48,911 bases of DNA from an uncultured Alcanivorax sp. (lineage in GTDB: Bacteria; Pseudomonadota; Gammaproteobacteria; Pseudomonadales; Alcanivoracaceae): positions 1-48,911 of the forward strand of contig CAJXLA010000008.1 in NCBI GenBank assembly GCA_913055795.1, in the 5' to 3' direction. This document shows, piece by piece, positions 7,191 to 15,136 of the stretch. The notes beneath the pieces were generated by a model. That model saw only the letters and a program-made list of their open reading frames with translations, was not told the DNA's origin and did no database searches. Both the position numbers and the translations under genes were made by a program. Each line of letters opens with the position of its first letter. Positions within the stretch are counted from its first letter, which is position 1.

Positions 7191-7238
7191 CTAATGGATA
7201 ACCGCGAGCCTGAACCGGTCATCCCGGTTATTCATTAG
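7191..7238. repeat. 14-bp inverted repeat upstream of the HNH gene
   Basis: CTAATGGATAACCG (7191-7204) and CGGTTATTCATTAG (7225-7238) are inverted arms with one mismatch around 20 bases. It lies between the 5' end of the HNH gene and the 3' end of the DUF3047 gene. It could be a terminator without a T-run or an operator. Confidence 0.45.
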
Positions 7239-7294
7239 AAGTTTCCTGAATACTAGACAATCTGCCCGCCGGTGCAAAGCCCGCGGGTCCGTGG

Positions 7295-7918
7295 TCATTC
7301 ACTGCCGGCAGGAAGAAAACGCGGCAGCTGGTAGCACGCCTGGGCGCGGCCGCCGGTATTGTCGGTATCGGTCATCAGCGCCACTGCATCGATCTGGTCG
7401 ATATCCTGGTCGTGAAAGCGGCGAAAATCGGCGCGCACGTTACGGCGGAACTCCTGCCACTGCCCCAGTCCGGCATCGCCGCTTTGCACCGCCACCATGA
7501 TGGCCTGGCCGGCGAAGGGGTTGGGCCAGTGCTTGCCCGTGGACACCTCGCGGGCCCAGACATAGTTCACCGCGCGGGTCTGCCAGGGGAAAAAGCCCTC
7601 GTGGACTACATAGACCCGGGCCAGGAAGTCATCACCGGCCTTGCTCTGCTCGTCTGCATCCGCGCCCTGCAGGGGCTGCTCCGCCCGCCAGCGCCAGCTG
7701 AGCACGGGCCTTTGGGTGAGGTCCACGTTCCGGCGCCGAACCAGTCCGGAGGCGGCATCCGAGCTCACCGCCTTCACACAGTCTTCCGCCTCGCGGTATA
7801 CCGTGCGGTTGGCAAAGATGACTTCGCGCCAGCCGTCGATGGGGCTGTCGACTTCCTCGGCGGCCCCGGCCGGTACAGCGCAAGCCAGCAGCAGCAAAAC
7901 AAGCAGGCGATTCACCAT
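7295..7918 (-). CDS. DUF3047 family secreted protein
   Basis: 207 residues. Residues 1-20 are a signal peptide (MVNRLLVLLLLACAVPAGAA). The mature part has features of DUF3047: SSDAASGLVRRRNVDLTQRPVLSWRWRAEQPL, GDDFLARVYVVHEGFFPWQTRAVNYVWA and a final DTDNTGGRAQACYQLPRF. The family folds as a beta-sandwich of unknown function, often periplasmic. The start has AGGAGG three bases before the ATG, a very strong site. It is divergent from the GMC oxidoreductase gene across 97 bases, so the two may share control. Confidence 0.78.
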   Translation of the reverse strand: MVNRLLVLLLLACAVPAGAAEEVDSPIDGWREVIFANRTVYREAEDCVKAVSSDAASGLVRRRNVDLTQRPVLSWRWRAEQPLQGADADEQSKAGDDFLARVYVVHEGFFPWQTRAVNYVWAREVSTGKHWPNPFAGQAIMVAVQSGDAGLGQWQEFRRNVRADFRRFHDQDIDQIDAVALMTDTDNTGGRAQACYQLPRFLPAGSE

Positions 7919-8015
7919 TATCCTCCTGACCCGGGATACGGACCCGTTAGTCACGTTACCGGTTCCGGTCTTGAACAGGGTTCCATACAATAAGCCGCAA
8001 AACCATGAATGGATT

Positions 8016-9611
8016 ATGAAAATGCAGTTTGATTACGTGATCGTGGGCGGCGGTTCCGCCGGCTGTGTGCTCGCCAACCGCCTGAGTGCGAACCCGGCGA
8101 ACCAGGTCTGTCTGCTTGAGGCCGGCCCGGATGACGACAGCCTGCTGGTGCGCGTGCCCGCGGGCGTGATCGCGCTCATGCGCTCGAACAAGCGCAACTG
8201 GCGCTACTACACCGTGCCGCAGCGCCATCTCGACAATCGCCAGCTCTATATTCCGCGCGGCAAGACCCTGGGCGGCTCCAGCGCGGTCAATGCCATGATC
8301 TATACCCGTGGCCATCCCTCCGACTATGACCATTGGGAGGCGCTGGGCAATCCGGGCTGGGGCTGGAAGGATGTATTGCCCATCTTCAAGCGCAGCGAGA
8401 ACCACGAAAGGGGCGCGGACAATTTCCATGGCAGTGGCGGTCCGCTCAATGTCTCCCCCCTGACCTATAGTCACGGGGTCAGTGACGCCTGGGTGCGTGC
8501 CGCCGTGGAGGCGGGTCATCCCGATAACGCCGAATTCAACAATGATGTCCAGGAAGGTGTGGGCCTGTACGAGGTCACCCAGAAAGCCGGCGAACGCTTT
8601 GGCGTGGCGCGCGGCTATCTGCATCCGATCGAACACCGGGAAAACCTCACAGTGATCACCGAGGCGCGGGTGACACGCCTGCTGATGGACGGCAAGCGCG
8701 TTTATGGCGTGGAATACCTGCACCAGGGGCATCTGCAGACCGTCGAGGCGAGCGAAGTGCTGCTCTCGGGCGGGTCCATCAACTCACCCCAGGTGCTCAA
8801 GCTTTCGGGCATCGGTCCGGGCGAGGAACTGCGGGAACACGGCATCACGGTGCAGCACGAGCTGCCCGGCGTGGGCGAGAATCTGCAGGACCATCCGGAC
8901 GCGCTGGTGGTCCACAAGGCGCTGACCAACGAGAGCATGAATCTCTCGCCCACCTGGCTGCCTCATGCCATCAAGGCCATCTGGAACTGGCTCATGCGCC
9001 GGGCGGGACCGCTCACCTCCAATGCCGCCGAAGCGGGCGGGTTCATCAAATCGCGTCCGGAAGAATCCATTCCGGATCTGCAGCTGCATCTCACCGCCGC
9101 GCGGCTGGACAACCACGGCCTGAACACCCTGTTCAGCATGGGCTACGGCTTTTCCGGCCATGTCTGCATCCTGCGGCCGAAGAGCCGGGGCCGGGTAACG
9201 CTGCAAAGCGCCGACCCCTATGCGGATGCGCTCATTGATCCGAATTTCCTGGCCGATCCGGAAGACATGGAAAACATGGTGCGCGGGGTGAAACGCATGC
9301 GCGAGATCATGGCGCAGCCGGCGCTGGACGGACAGCGCGGCGACGAGCTCTTCCCCGGCGCGCATGTGCAGACGGACGACGACATCCGCGACTTCATCCG
9401 CCGCAAATGCGACAACATCTATCACCCGGTGGGCACCTGCAAGATGGGCACGGACGACATGGCCGTGGTGGACCCGGAACTGCGGGTGCACGGCATCGAG
9501 GGTCTGCGTGTAGTCGATGCCTCCATCATGCCCACGCTCATCGGCGGCAACACCAATGCGCCCACGGTGATGATCGCGGAGAAGGCCGCGGATATGATGC
9601 TTGAAGAGTAG
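8016..9611 (+). CDS. GMC-family FAD-dependent oxidoreductase (choline/alcohol dehydrogenase-like)
   Basis: 531 residues. The FAD-binding GGGSAGCVLA (about 11-20) and LLEAGP follow the start. GMC signature 1 is GKTLGGSSAVNAMIYTRG and signature 2 is GSINSPQVLKLSGIGP. The C-terminal active-site segment YHPVGTCKMG contains the catalytic His, and GNTNAPTVMIAEKAA ends the FAD domain. The enzyme oxidises a primary alcohol to an aldehyde with FAD. The substrate is not settled: choline (betA-like), long-chain and other alcohols are all used in the family, and no betB or betI is nearby. The ATG at 8016 is chosen by frame and homology length. The stop codon touches a heptad array and a terminator. Confidence 0.87.
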   Translation: MKMQFDYVIVGGGSAGCVLANRLSANPANQVCLLEAGPDDDSLLVRVPAGVIALMRSNKRNWRYYTVPQRHLDNRQLYIPRGKTLGGSSAVNAMIYTRGHPSDYDHWEALGNPGWGWKDVLPIFKRSENHERGADNFHGSGGPLNVSPLTYSHGVSDAWVRAAVEAGHPDNAEFNNDVQEGVGLYEVTQKAGERFGVARGYLHPIEHRENLTVITEARVTRLLMDGKRVYGVEYLHQGHLQTVEASEVLLSGGSINSPQVLKLSGIGPGEELREHGITVQHELPGVGENLQDHPDALVVHKALTNESMNLSPTWLPHAIKAIWNWLMRRAGPLTSNAAEAGGFIKSRPEESIPDLQLHLTAARLDNHGLNTLFSMGYGFSGHVCILRPKSRGRVTLQSADPYADALIDPNFLADPEDMENMVRGVKRMREIMAQPALDGQRGDELFPGAHVQTDDDIRDFIRRKCDNIYHPVGTCKMGTDDMAVVDPELRVHGIEGLRVVDASIMPTLIGGNTNAPTVMIAEKAADMMLEE

Positions 9612-9712
9612 AAAGAGGCAAGTAGAAAGTAGCAAGAAATAAGGAAAGGCGCCTTCGGCGCCCTTCCTTTTTGTTTTTCACTTTCGGCTTTCTGCTTTCG
9701 ACTTTCTCCTCT
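9611..9712. repeat. Heptad arrays flanking a terminator between convergent stop codons
   Basis: The whole interval between the GMC stop and the degQ stop is one structure. On the left are units GAAAGAG, GCAAGTA, GAAAGTA, GCAAGAA, ATAAGGA; the GC hairpin is in the middle; on the right the complementary class (ACTTTCG, GCTTTCT, GCTTTCG, ACTTTCT, CCTCTTC). Both genes therefore run into purine-rich heptads on their own sense strand. Confidence 0.8.
9643..9672 (+). terminator. Intrinsic terminator after the GMC oxidoreductase gene
   Basis: An 11-bp stem, GGAAAGGCGCC / GGCGCCCTTCC, with a TTC loop and one non-Watson-Crick pair, is followed by a T-run. It probably also stops leftward transcription from degQ, although the T-run on that strand is poorer. 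Confidence 0.85.
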
Positions 9713-11086
9713 TCATCGCAACACGATCGTGAAGATGCTGCCCTTGCGATTGACCTTGAGCATCAGGGCATCGTCGGGGTCATCCACGGCCGCGCGCAGG
9801 TTGGTCAGATCCGGCACGGGCTGGCGGTTGGCCCGGAGCAAGACGTCGCCGGGACGCAGACGCGCGCTCCAGGCACGGCTGCCGCGCTTCACCTCGGCCA
9901 CCACGACGCCCTGCTGCCTGCCGTTGCCTTCACCCGGCGCCAGATCACGCAGCTGCGCCCCGGCCAGGTGGCGGGAAATGTTGCCCCCCGCAATGGCCTC
10001 GCCCGTCTCGGGCTCGGTGATTTCCGCGGTAATGGTACGGGGTTCGCCGTTGCGCTGAATCGTCAATTCGATTTCCGCGCCCACGGGCGAGAGGCCCACC
10101 TTGTTCTGCAACTGTTGCGCCTTCTTCACCGAGTCCCCATTGACGGCGGTCACCACATCCCCGGCCTTCAGACCCGCCTGGTCAGCACTGCTGCCCGGGC
10201 GCACTTCGGTGATCACCACGCCATTGTTGCGTTCCAGATCAAAGGCCTCGGCCAGTTCCGGGTTGACCGTCTGGATCCCCACGCCCAGCACGCCCCGGCG
10301 CACCTCGCCATGCTGGATCAGCTGCTGCATCACGCTGCGCGCCATATTGGCGGGAATGGCGAAACCGATGCCCACATTGCCGCCGCCGCCCGGTGAAAGA
10401 ATGGCGGTGTTGATGCCCACCAGTTCGCCGCGCAGGTTCACCAGGGCGCCGCCGGAGTTGCCCGGGTTGATGGAGGCGTCGGTCTGAATGAAGTTCTCGT
10501 AGCGGCTCTTGCCCAGACCGGTGCGGCCCAGCGCGGAGACAATCCCCGAGGTGACCGTCTGACCCAGGCCGAAGGGATTGCCGATGGCCACCACAAAGTC
10601 GCCCACGTTCAAGTCACTGGAATCGGCAAGCTCGAGTTCCGTGAGCTTGTCCCCGTCCACCTGGAGCACAGCCAGATCGGTCTGCTTGTCCGCGCCCACC
10701 AGTTCGGCCTTGAGTCCCCGGCCGCTTTTCAACGTCACCTCGACTTCGTCCGCCCCGCGCAGCACATGGGTATTGGTGAGCACATAGCCGTTGTCGGCGT
10801 CGACGATGACGCCGGAGCCGGCACTGGTGGCCCGGCGTTGCGAGCGCTGTTCCGGCACATCGAAAAAGCGCCGGAAAAAGGGGTCCTGCATGAGCGGGTT
10901 CTGGCGCCGGACACTGGCGTAGGTGGCGATGTTCACCACCGCCGGCGACACCTGCTCGACCATGGGCGCCAGTGACGGCAGGGACCGGCCCTGGGGATCC
11001 TTGAGCGGCAGCGCCGCCGCATTCACGCTCAGCATCAGCAGGGCCGTTAGCCCAGCCACGGACACCCGATGCAGCCAGGTACTCAT
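9713..11086 (-). CDS. degQ: Periplasmic serine endoprotease DegQ/DegP family
   Basis: 457 residues. A signal peptide (residues 1-24) directs it to the periplasm. The trypsin-like protease domain has an intact triad: His107 (TNTHVL), Asp137 (TDLAVL) and Ser211 (GNSGGA). Two PDZ domains follow (about 255-350 and 370-457), the arrangement of Do-type proteases that form trimers and cages and degrade misfolded envelope proteins. The short Q-linker near the start favours DegQ over DegP. It starts 10 bases after the stop of the methyltransferase gene, so the two are probably co-transcribed. Its 3' end runs into a heptad array. Confidence 0.9.
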   Translation of the reverse strand: MSTWLHRVSVAGLTALLMLSVNAAALPLKDPQGRSLPSLAPMVEQVSPAVVNIATYASVRRQNPLMQDPFFRRFFDVPEQRSQRRATSAGSGVIVDADNGYVLTNTHVLRGADEVEVTLKSGRGLKAELVGADKQTDLAVLQVDGDKLTELELADSSDLNVGDFVVAIGNPFGLGQTVTSGIVSALGRTGLGKSRYENFIQTDASINPGNSGGALVNLRGELVGINTAILSPGGGGNVGIGFAIPANMARSVMQQLIQHGEVRRGVLGVGIQTVNPELAEAFDLERNNGVVITEVRPGSSADQAGLKAGDVVTAVNGDSVKKAQQLQNKVGLSPVGAEIELTIQRNGEPRTITAEITEPETGEAIAGGNISRHLAGAQLRDLAPGEGNGRQQGVVVAEVKRGSRAWSARLRPGDVLLRANRQPVPDLTNLRAAVDDPDDALMLKVNRKGSIFTIVLR

Positions 11087-11096
11087 AGCAACTCCT

Positions 11097-11822
11097 TCAC
11101 CAGCGATTACGATGCTTTTGGACCCGCCGAACCCGCTTGGGGTTCAGCAGGCCGCAATGGAACAAGCGCACATGGTTGAATTGGGTATCCTCGCCCGGAT
11201 CCGGCCAGGTGGTGGCCTCGGCCCGGGCAAAGCGGGTATAGCCGTCCGGATCCAGATCCGGAATGCGCGAGTCCGCCAGCAGTACCGCGGAACGCGCGGC
11301 AATTTCATCCAGCAGGGGCAGGTTGTCCCGATCGTAGAGAATATCCGCGGCGACAATCAGATCCGGGGCCACGGGGGCGTCGTCCAGACTCGCCAGGGTC
11401 TCCACGGCCACGCCGTTTTCCGCCGCGTTGACGGCGCTGGCCTTTTGCGACCAGGGGTCCTCGTCACAGGCGAACACCCGGGCCGCGCCGGCCCGGGCGG
11501 CGGCCACGGCGACCACGCCGGAACCGGCACCGAAATCCAGCACCACCTGCCCGCGCACCTGTTCGGGATGGTCCAGAATGTAGCGTGCCAGGACCTGGCC
11601 CGAAGCCCAGCACAGGCTCCAGTAGGGCGGTGCTTCCATCAGGGTGTTTACGCTGGCGTCATCCAGGGGCTCGTCCGGGTGGAGATCGCGGAAAAGCCAC
11701 AGGCGGACTTCCGGCACCTCGGGCAGGGGCTCGCAGGCGAGTTCCGCGCGCGGCACCAGGGCACCCAGATGAGCGGCCAGTTGCGCCAGCGCCGGGTGGG
11801 GACTCGGAGGTAAAGGCGGCAT
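11097..11822 (-). CDS. Class I SAM-dependent methyltransferase, ETFB-lysine/NNT1 (COG3897) type
   Basis: 241 residues. The SAM-binding motif I is VVLDFGAGSGVVAVAAA, preceded by PYWSLCWASGQVLARYILDHPE, a pattern typical of the METTL20/ETFBKMT and NNT1 group. DLIVAADILYDRDNLPLL is the motif IV region, with the D-x-x-Y type acceptor site of protein lysine methyltransferases. The substrate may be the electron-transfer flavoprotein beta subunit, as in bacterial and mitochondrial homologues, but this is inference. The start at 11822 (MPPLPPSP) is uncertain; 11855 is an alternative. It sits between trmH and degQ, all leftward. Confidence 0.75.
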   Translation of the reverse strand: MPPLPPSPHPALAQLAAHLGALVPRAELACEPLPEVPEVRLWLFRDLHPDEPLDDASVNTLMEAPPYWSLCWASGQVLARYILDHPEQVRGQVVLDFGAGSGVVAVAAARAGAARVFACDEDPWSQKASAVNAAENGVAVETLASLDDAPVAPDLIVAADILYDRDNLPLLDEIAARSAVLLADSRIPDLDPDGYTRFARAEATTWPDPGEDTQFNHVRLFHCGLLNPKRVRRVQKHRNRW

Positions 11823-11961
11823 AGTATCGCGTCCGGATTCGGCAGCCGTCAGCATAACAAAAGCCCGGGGCCGCGGTCCGCTGGCATTCCGGGCCACGGG
11901 ACGCAAGGCCGGATCGGCGTGCGGAACCGCACCGGCCCCGGGGTGCCCTGCGTGCGGACGC

Positions 11962-12615
11962 TCAGGGTTCGGACTGAAGCCGTCCCTGATCGTCGATCTC
12001 CGGCCAGGGCAGCCCCTGTTGCTCACAACGCTCGGCCACGCGCGGATAGCCCCAGCGGATCAGCAGTTCATGGTAGTGCTCCGGATCCAGCCGGGGCTGG
12101 TCGTACAGGCCGGCCCGGCGGCGTTGCTCGCAGGCCTCGGCAAGAATAATCGCGGTGGCCACGCTCACATTGAACGACTCCACCATGCCCATCATGGGAA
12201 TATAAACGTGCGCATCGGCTCGCTCGGCCGCTTCCGCCGAGACGCCGAATTTCTCCGTGCCCAGCATCAGCGCCGTGGGCCGGGAGAAGTCGATGTCCCG
12301 GTAGGGCACGGCGGCATCGGAATAATGCGCCGCCAGCACCTGGTGCCCGCGCGCCTGGAGTTGTTCCATGGCGTCCAGGGCCTCGTCGTGCTGGATGACA
12401 TCCACCCATTTCTGACTGCCCATGGCCGCCTCCGCCGGCGCGTGAGCGCGGTTGTCCGGCAGACTGGCATGGATGGTCTGAATGCCCACGGCGTCGCAGG
12501 TGCGCACAATGGCGGCGATGTTGTGTTCCTTGTGCACCCCGTCCGTGACCACGGTGAGATCCGGCTGGCGCCGGTCGAGCACGGCGCGGACCTTGCGGTA
12601 GCGTTCCGGCGTCAT
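11962..12615 (-). CDS. trmH: tRNA (guanosine-18-2'-O)-methyltransferase TrmH
   Basis: 217 residues, SPOUT fold. TrmH methylates the 2'-OH of G18 in the D-loop of tRNAs using SAM. The sequence shows motif 1 DGVHKEHNIAAIVRTCDAVG, motif 2 LMLGTEKFGVS and motif 3 IPMMGMVESFNVSVATAI, which form the knotted SAM pocket and carry the catalytic Arg (VRTCD). The C-terminal extension LYDQPRLDPEHYHELLIRWGYPRVAERC is that of proteobacterial TrmH (class I). The ATG at 12615 has GGGGAG upstream. It is divergent from the CoA-transferase gene across 66 bases and heads a leftward series with a methyltransferase and degQ. Confidence 0.92.
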   Translation of the reverse strand: MTPERYRKVRAVLDRRQPDLTVVTDGVHKEHNIAAIVRTCDAVGIQTIHASLPDNRAHAPAEAAMGSQKWVDVIQHDEALDAMEQLQARGHQVLAAHYSDAAVPYRDIDFSRPTALMLGTEKFGVSAEAAERADAHVYIPMMGMVESFNVSVATAIILAEACEQRRRAGLYDQPRLDPEHYHELLIRWGYPRVAERCEQQGLPWPEIDDQGRLQSEP

Positions 12616-12681
12616 GGTTGCTCCCCTGATGAAGAGCTCGCATTCTAGCAAACCCCGTTAATGGATGGAGCAGAGGTTCCC

Positions 12682-13881
12682 ATGAACAAGCTTCCGCTTG
12701 AGGGTATTCGCGTAATTGAACTGGGCCAGCTGCTGGCCGGCCCCTTTGCCGGCACCCTGCTCGCCTACTTCGGTGCCGAGGTGATCAAGGTGGAGCCGCC
12801 CGAGGGCGATCCCATCCGGGGTTGGCGCAAGCTGGATGACACCGGCACCTCCTTCTGGTGGCGCAGCCTGGGCCGCAACAAGAAATGCATCACGCTCAAC
12901 CTGCGCGAGGACGAGGGCGTGGAGCTGGCGCGTCAACTCATGGACGGCGCCGATGTGGTGATCGAGAACTTCCGTCCGGGCACGCTGGAAAAATGGGGCC
13001 TGGGACCGGAGAGTTTCCGCGAGAGCAATCCCGGGCTGGTCTACACGCGCATCTCCGGCTATGGCCAGGACGGGCCCTGGTCACAGAAGGCCGGCTTCGC
13101 CTCGGTCTGCGAGGGTGTGGGCGGCTTTCGTTATCTCAACGGCTTTCCGGGCGGACGCCCGGTGCGGCCCAACCTGTCCATGGGCGATACCGTGGCGGGC
13201 CTGCATGCGGCGCTGGGCATTGTCATGGCCCTGCTCGAGCGCGAACGCGGCGGCACCGGCCAGGTGGTGGACGTGGCCCTTTATGAGGCCATCTTCAATC
13301 TGCTCGAAGCCGTGGTGCCCGAATACGACGGCGCCGGCGAGGTGCGCGGGCCTTCCGGGTCCACGGTCACCGGCATTGTGCCCACCAACACCTACCCCTG
13401 TGCCGACGGCAAGTACGTCATTATCGGTGGCAATGGCGACTCCATCTTCAAGCGGCTGATGACGGCCGCGGGGCGCCCGGACCTGGCCGACGACGAACGG
13501 CTGGCCACCAACGCCGGCCGGGTGGAGCACGAGGCGGAAATCGACGCGGCTCTGGAAGAATGGTGTTCCGGGCTCGACTCCGAGGACGTGCTGGGCATTC
13601 TGGAGGATGCGCGCGTGCCCTGCGGGCCCATCTACAGTGTCGCGGACATGTTCGAGCATCCGCATTTTCGCGCCCGGGGGCTGTTCGAGCAGGTGGAGAT
13701 CAACGGCGAGCCCCTGGAGATTCCGGCGCTACGCCCACACATGGCCGGCTCGCCCGGACGCACCCGCTGGCCCGGGCCCGAGGTGGGCAGCCACAACGAG
13801 GAAGTGCTGCGCGATAGCCTGGGGTTGTCGGACGCGGAATATGAACGGCTCGTGAAAGCCGGCATCATTGCTGCGGAATAG
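12682..13881 (+). CDS. Class III CoA-transferase (CaiB/BaiF family)
   Basis: 399 residues. The N-terminus (LEGIRVIELGQLLAGPFAGTLLAYFGAEVIKVEPPEGDPIRGW) and the GRNKKCITLNL and GLVYTRISGYGQDGPW segments are diagnostic of CaiB/BaiF. The nucleophilic Asp lies in NLSMGDTVAG. Such enzymes move CoA between carboxylic acids (carnitine, formate, succinate or bile acids in characterised cases); the substrate cannot be read from sequence. It resembles the succinyl-CoA-dependent branch. The ATG at 12682 has AGAGG five bases before. It stands alone, followed by a decayed IS region. Confidence 0.85.
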   Translation: MNKLPLEGIRVIELGQLLAGPFAGTLLAYFGAEVIKVEPPEGDPIRGWRKLDDTGTSFWWRSLGRNKKCITLNLREDEGVELARQLMDGADVVIENFRPGTLEKWGLGPESFRESNPGLVYTRISGYGQDGPWSQKAGFASVCEGVGGFRYLNGFPGGRPVRPNLSMGDTVAGLHAALGIVMALLERERGGTGQVVDVALYEAIFNLLEAVVPEYDGAGEVRGPSGSTVTGIVPTNTYPCADGKYVIIGGNGDSIFKRLMTAAGRPDLADDERLATNAGRVEHEAEIDAALEEWCSGLDSEDVLGILEDARVPCGPIYSVADMFEHPHFRARGLFEQVEINGEPLEIPALRPHMAGSPGRTRWPGPEVGSHNEEVLRDSLGLSDAEYERLVKAGIIAAE

Positions 13882-13963
13882 CGGGTTGCCGCGAAGTCGG
13901 TATAATCACAACAGAGAGCTCAGCGACCAAAAACAGCGGCTACACCGAGCTGTGTGGGCAGCC
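13882..13963. other. Spacer before an ISL3 relic
   Basis: The 82 bases after the CoA-transferase stop contain no recognised gene, terminator or repeat. Confidence 0.4.
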
Positions 13964-14240
13964 CTATAATTTCAGTTTTTCCGGATACAGATCCAGCCCG
14001 CCGCAGTGGAAGTCAATGGCGTTGCGGAAACGCTCGCGATTGCAGCATCCACAAGCCTGATTTTTAACCCGCTGGATGCCTGCATTCATGCTCTCCGCCG
14101 GGCCGTTGCCGGCCTTCACAACGACCGCATTGAGTGTCCCCTACAGGTTCTTCTGCACGGTCTGGGCTGTCTTTTCCATCGGCTCCAGCCGGCATCGCCG
14201 GGCCCAGCCAATCCACCGCTTCCAGCCTTTCTCTGCTCAG
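13964..14240 (-). pseudogene. ISL3-family transposase relic
   Basis: The minus strand encodes the conserved ISL3 C-terminus: WKRWIGWARRCRLEPMEKTA, then TVQKNL, an in-frame TAG, TLNAVVVKAGNGPAESMNAG, VKNQACG, NRERFRNAIDFHCG and LDLYPEKLKL before a stop at 13964. This corresponds to the family pattern RLEPMKK...LNAxVxxxSNGPAESxNxxI...RGFRNxERFxxAIxFHxGGLDLYP. The internal stop and the absence of the catalytic N-terminal two thirds show it is dead. Upstream (14241-14476) only eroded sequence is seen. It marks an old insertion at the edge of the vWA gene pair. Confidence 0.75.
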
Positions 14241-14476
14241 GTGCGCGATGGGTAGTGCCACAGATCCCTGCTCACCGAGCGAAGCTCTGATCGCTGGAAG
14301 CGCATCGCACGCGTGCTGGGGCGACGGACGAGCTGCAGGGATAGCCCCGCGAGAAAGGCAAACGGCCGGGCCGGCCCAATTACCACCCGGAAGGAACCCG
14401 TAACCTTCTGGAGCGTGACTTAACGGCCCTTTCCACCGTCTGCGGAACCGCCCCCTGCTTATCACCTTACTAATTT
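14241..14476. other. Degraded non-coding stretch beside the ISL3 relic
   Basis: Frames here are broken, and the only long reading on the minus strand is an off-frame shadow of the transposase. No clear inverted terminal repeat of the IS was found. No RNA gene is seen. Confidence 0.4.
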
Positions 14477-15136
14477 CTACTCCTTCAGCAACTGCCCCAG
14501 CCTTTCCAGATCATTGACAACACGCCAGTTACCGCCGGCATTGGCCACGCGTTTTTGCCACTCATCCAGACGATCGAGATACTCCTGGGGATTGACGTTG
14601 TCGGAGCGCAGTTTGGTGACATTCACGGCCACCACCTCCACGCCGTCGAGTGTCAACGGGATATCACGGTTATAGCCTTCGGGCAGATCCTCTTTCATGT
14701 CGGAGAAGACCAGGATCGTTTTCTGGCCCGGATTGTGCTCATTCAGGTATTCCGTCGCCTGAAGCATACCGCCGGTAATATCGGTGTGCGGCGCGCTTTG
14801 CACATTGGCCATGAAATCCTTGATTTCCTGCTGGAAGGAGCGCTTCTGGCTGTTCGCCCGGCTGGGCTGATCATCCAGTGCCACCTTCGCGATAATGTCC
14901 TCTCCACTGAAGCTGCCCGTATCGATGCGCGCCACGGCAAAGGCATCGCCCGGATTCAGCTGGGTCAGCAGATAGGAGATGATCTGCTGGGCCTTGTCCA
15001 GTTCCTCGGTATAGGTGCCCGAGGTATCCAGGAGCATGTAGACGCCGCGCTGGTTCGGGTTGGGGCCCTGGTTGTCCGAACAGCCCACGAGCACACCCAG
15101 CATCAGGACCAGGATCGTTATCGAGCGCATCATCAT
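14477..15136 (-). CDS. vWA-domain lipoprotein
   Basis: 219 residues. The N-terminus is a lipoprotein signal with lipobox LVGC (Cys19). It is followed by a von Willebrand factor A domain with an intact metal-ion site: DTSGT (about 38-42), the Thr of TDITGG and the Asp of VFSDMKED. The domain likely binds a protein ligand through a divalent cation at the membrane surface in the periplasm. It overlaps the upstream membrane protein gene by 4 bp (15133-15136), so the two are translationally coupled and probably act together. The function of the pair is unknown. It lies next to an ISL3 relic, which suggests an accessory locus. Confidence 0.75.
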   Translation of the reverse strand: MMMRSITILVLMLGVLVGCSDNQGPNPNQRGVYMLLDTSGTYTEELDKAQQIISYLLTQLNPGDAFAVARIDTGSFSGEDIIAKVALDDQPSRANSQKRSFQQEIKDFMANVQSAPHTDITGGMLQATEYLNEHNPGQKTILVFSDMKEDLPEGYNRDIPLTLDGVEVVAVNVTKLRSDNVNPQEYLDRLDEWQKRVANAGGNWRVVNDLERLGQLLKE

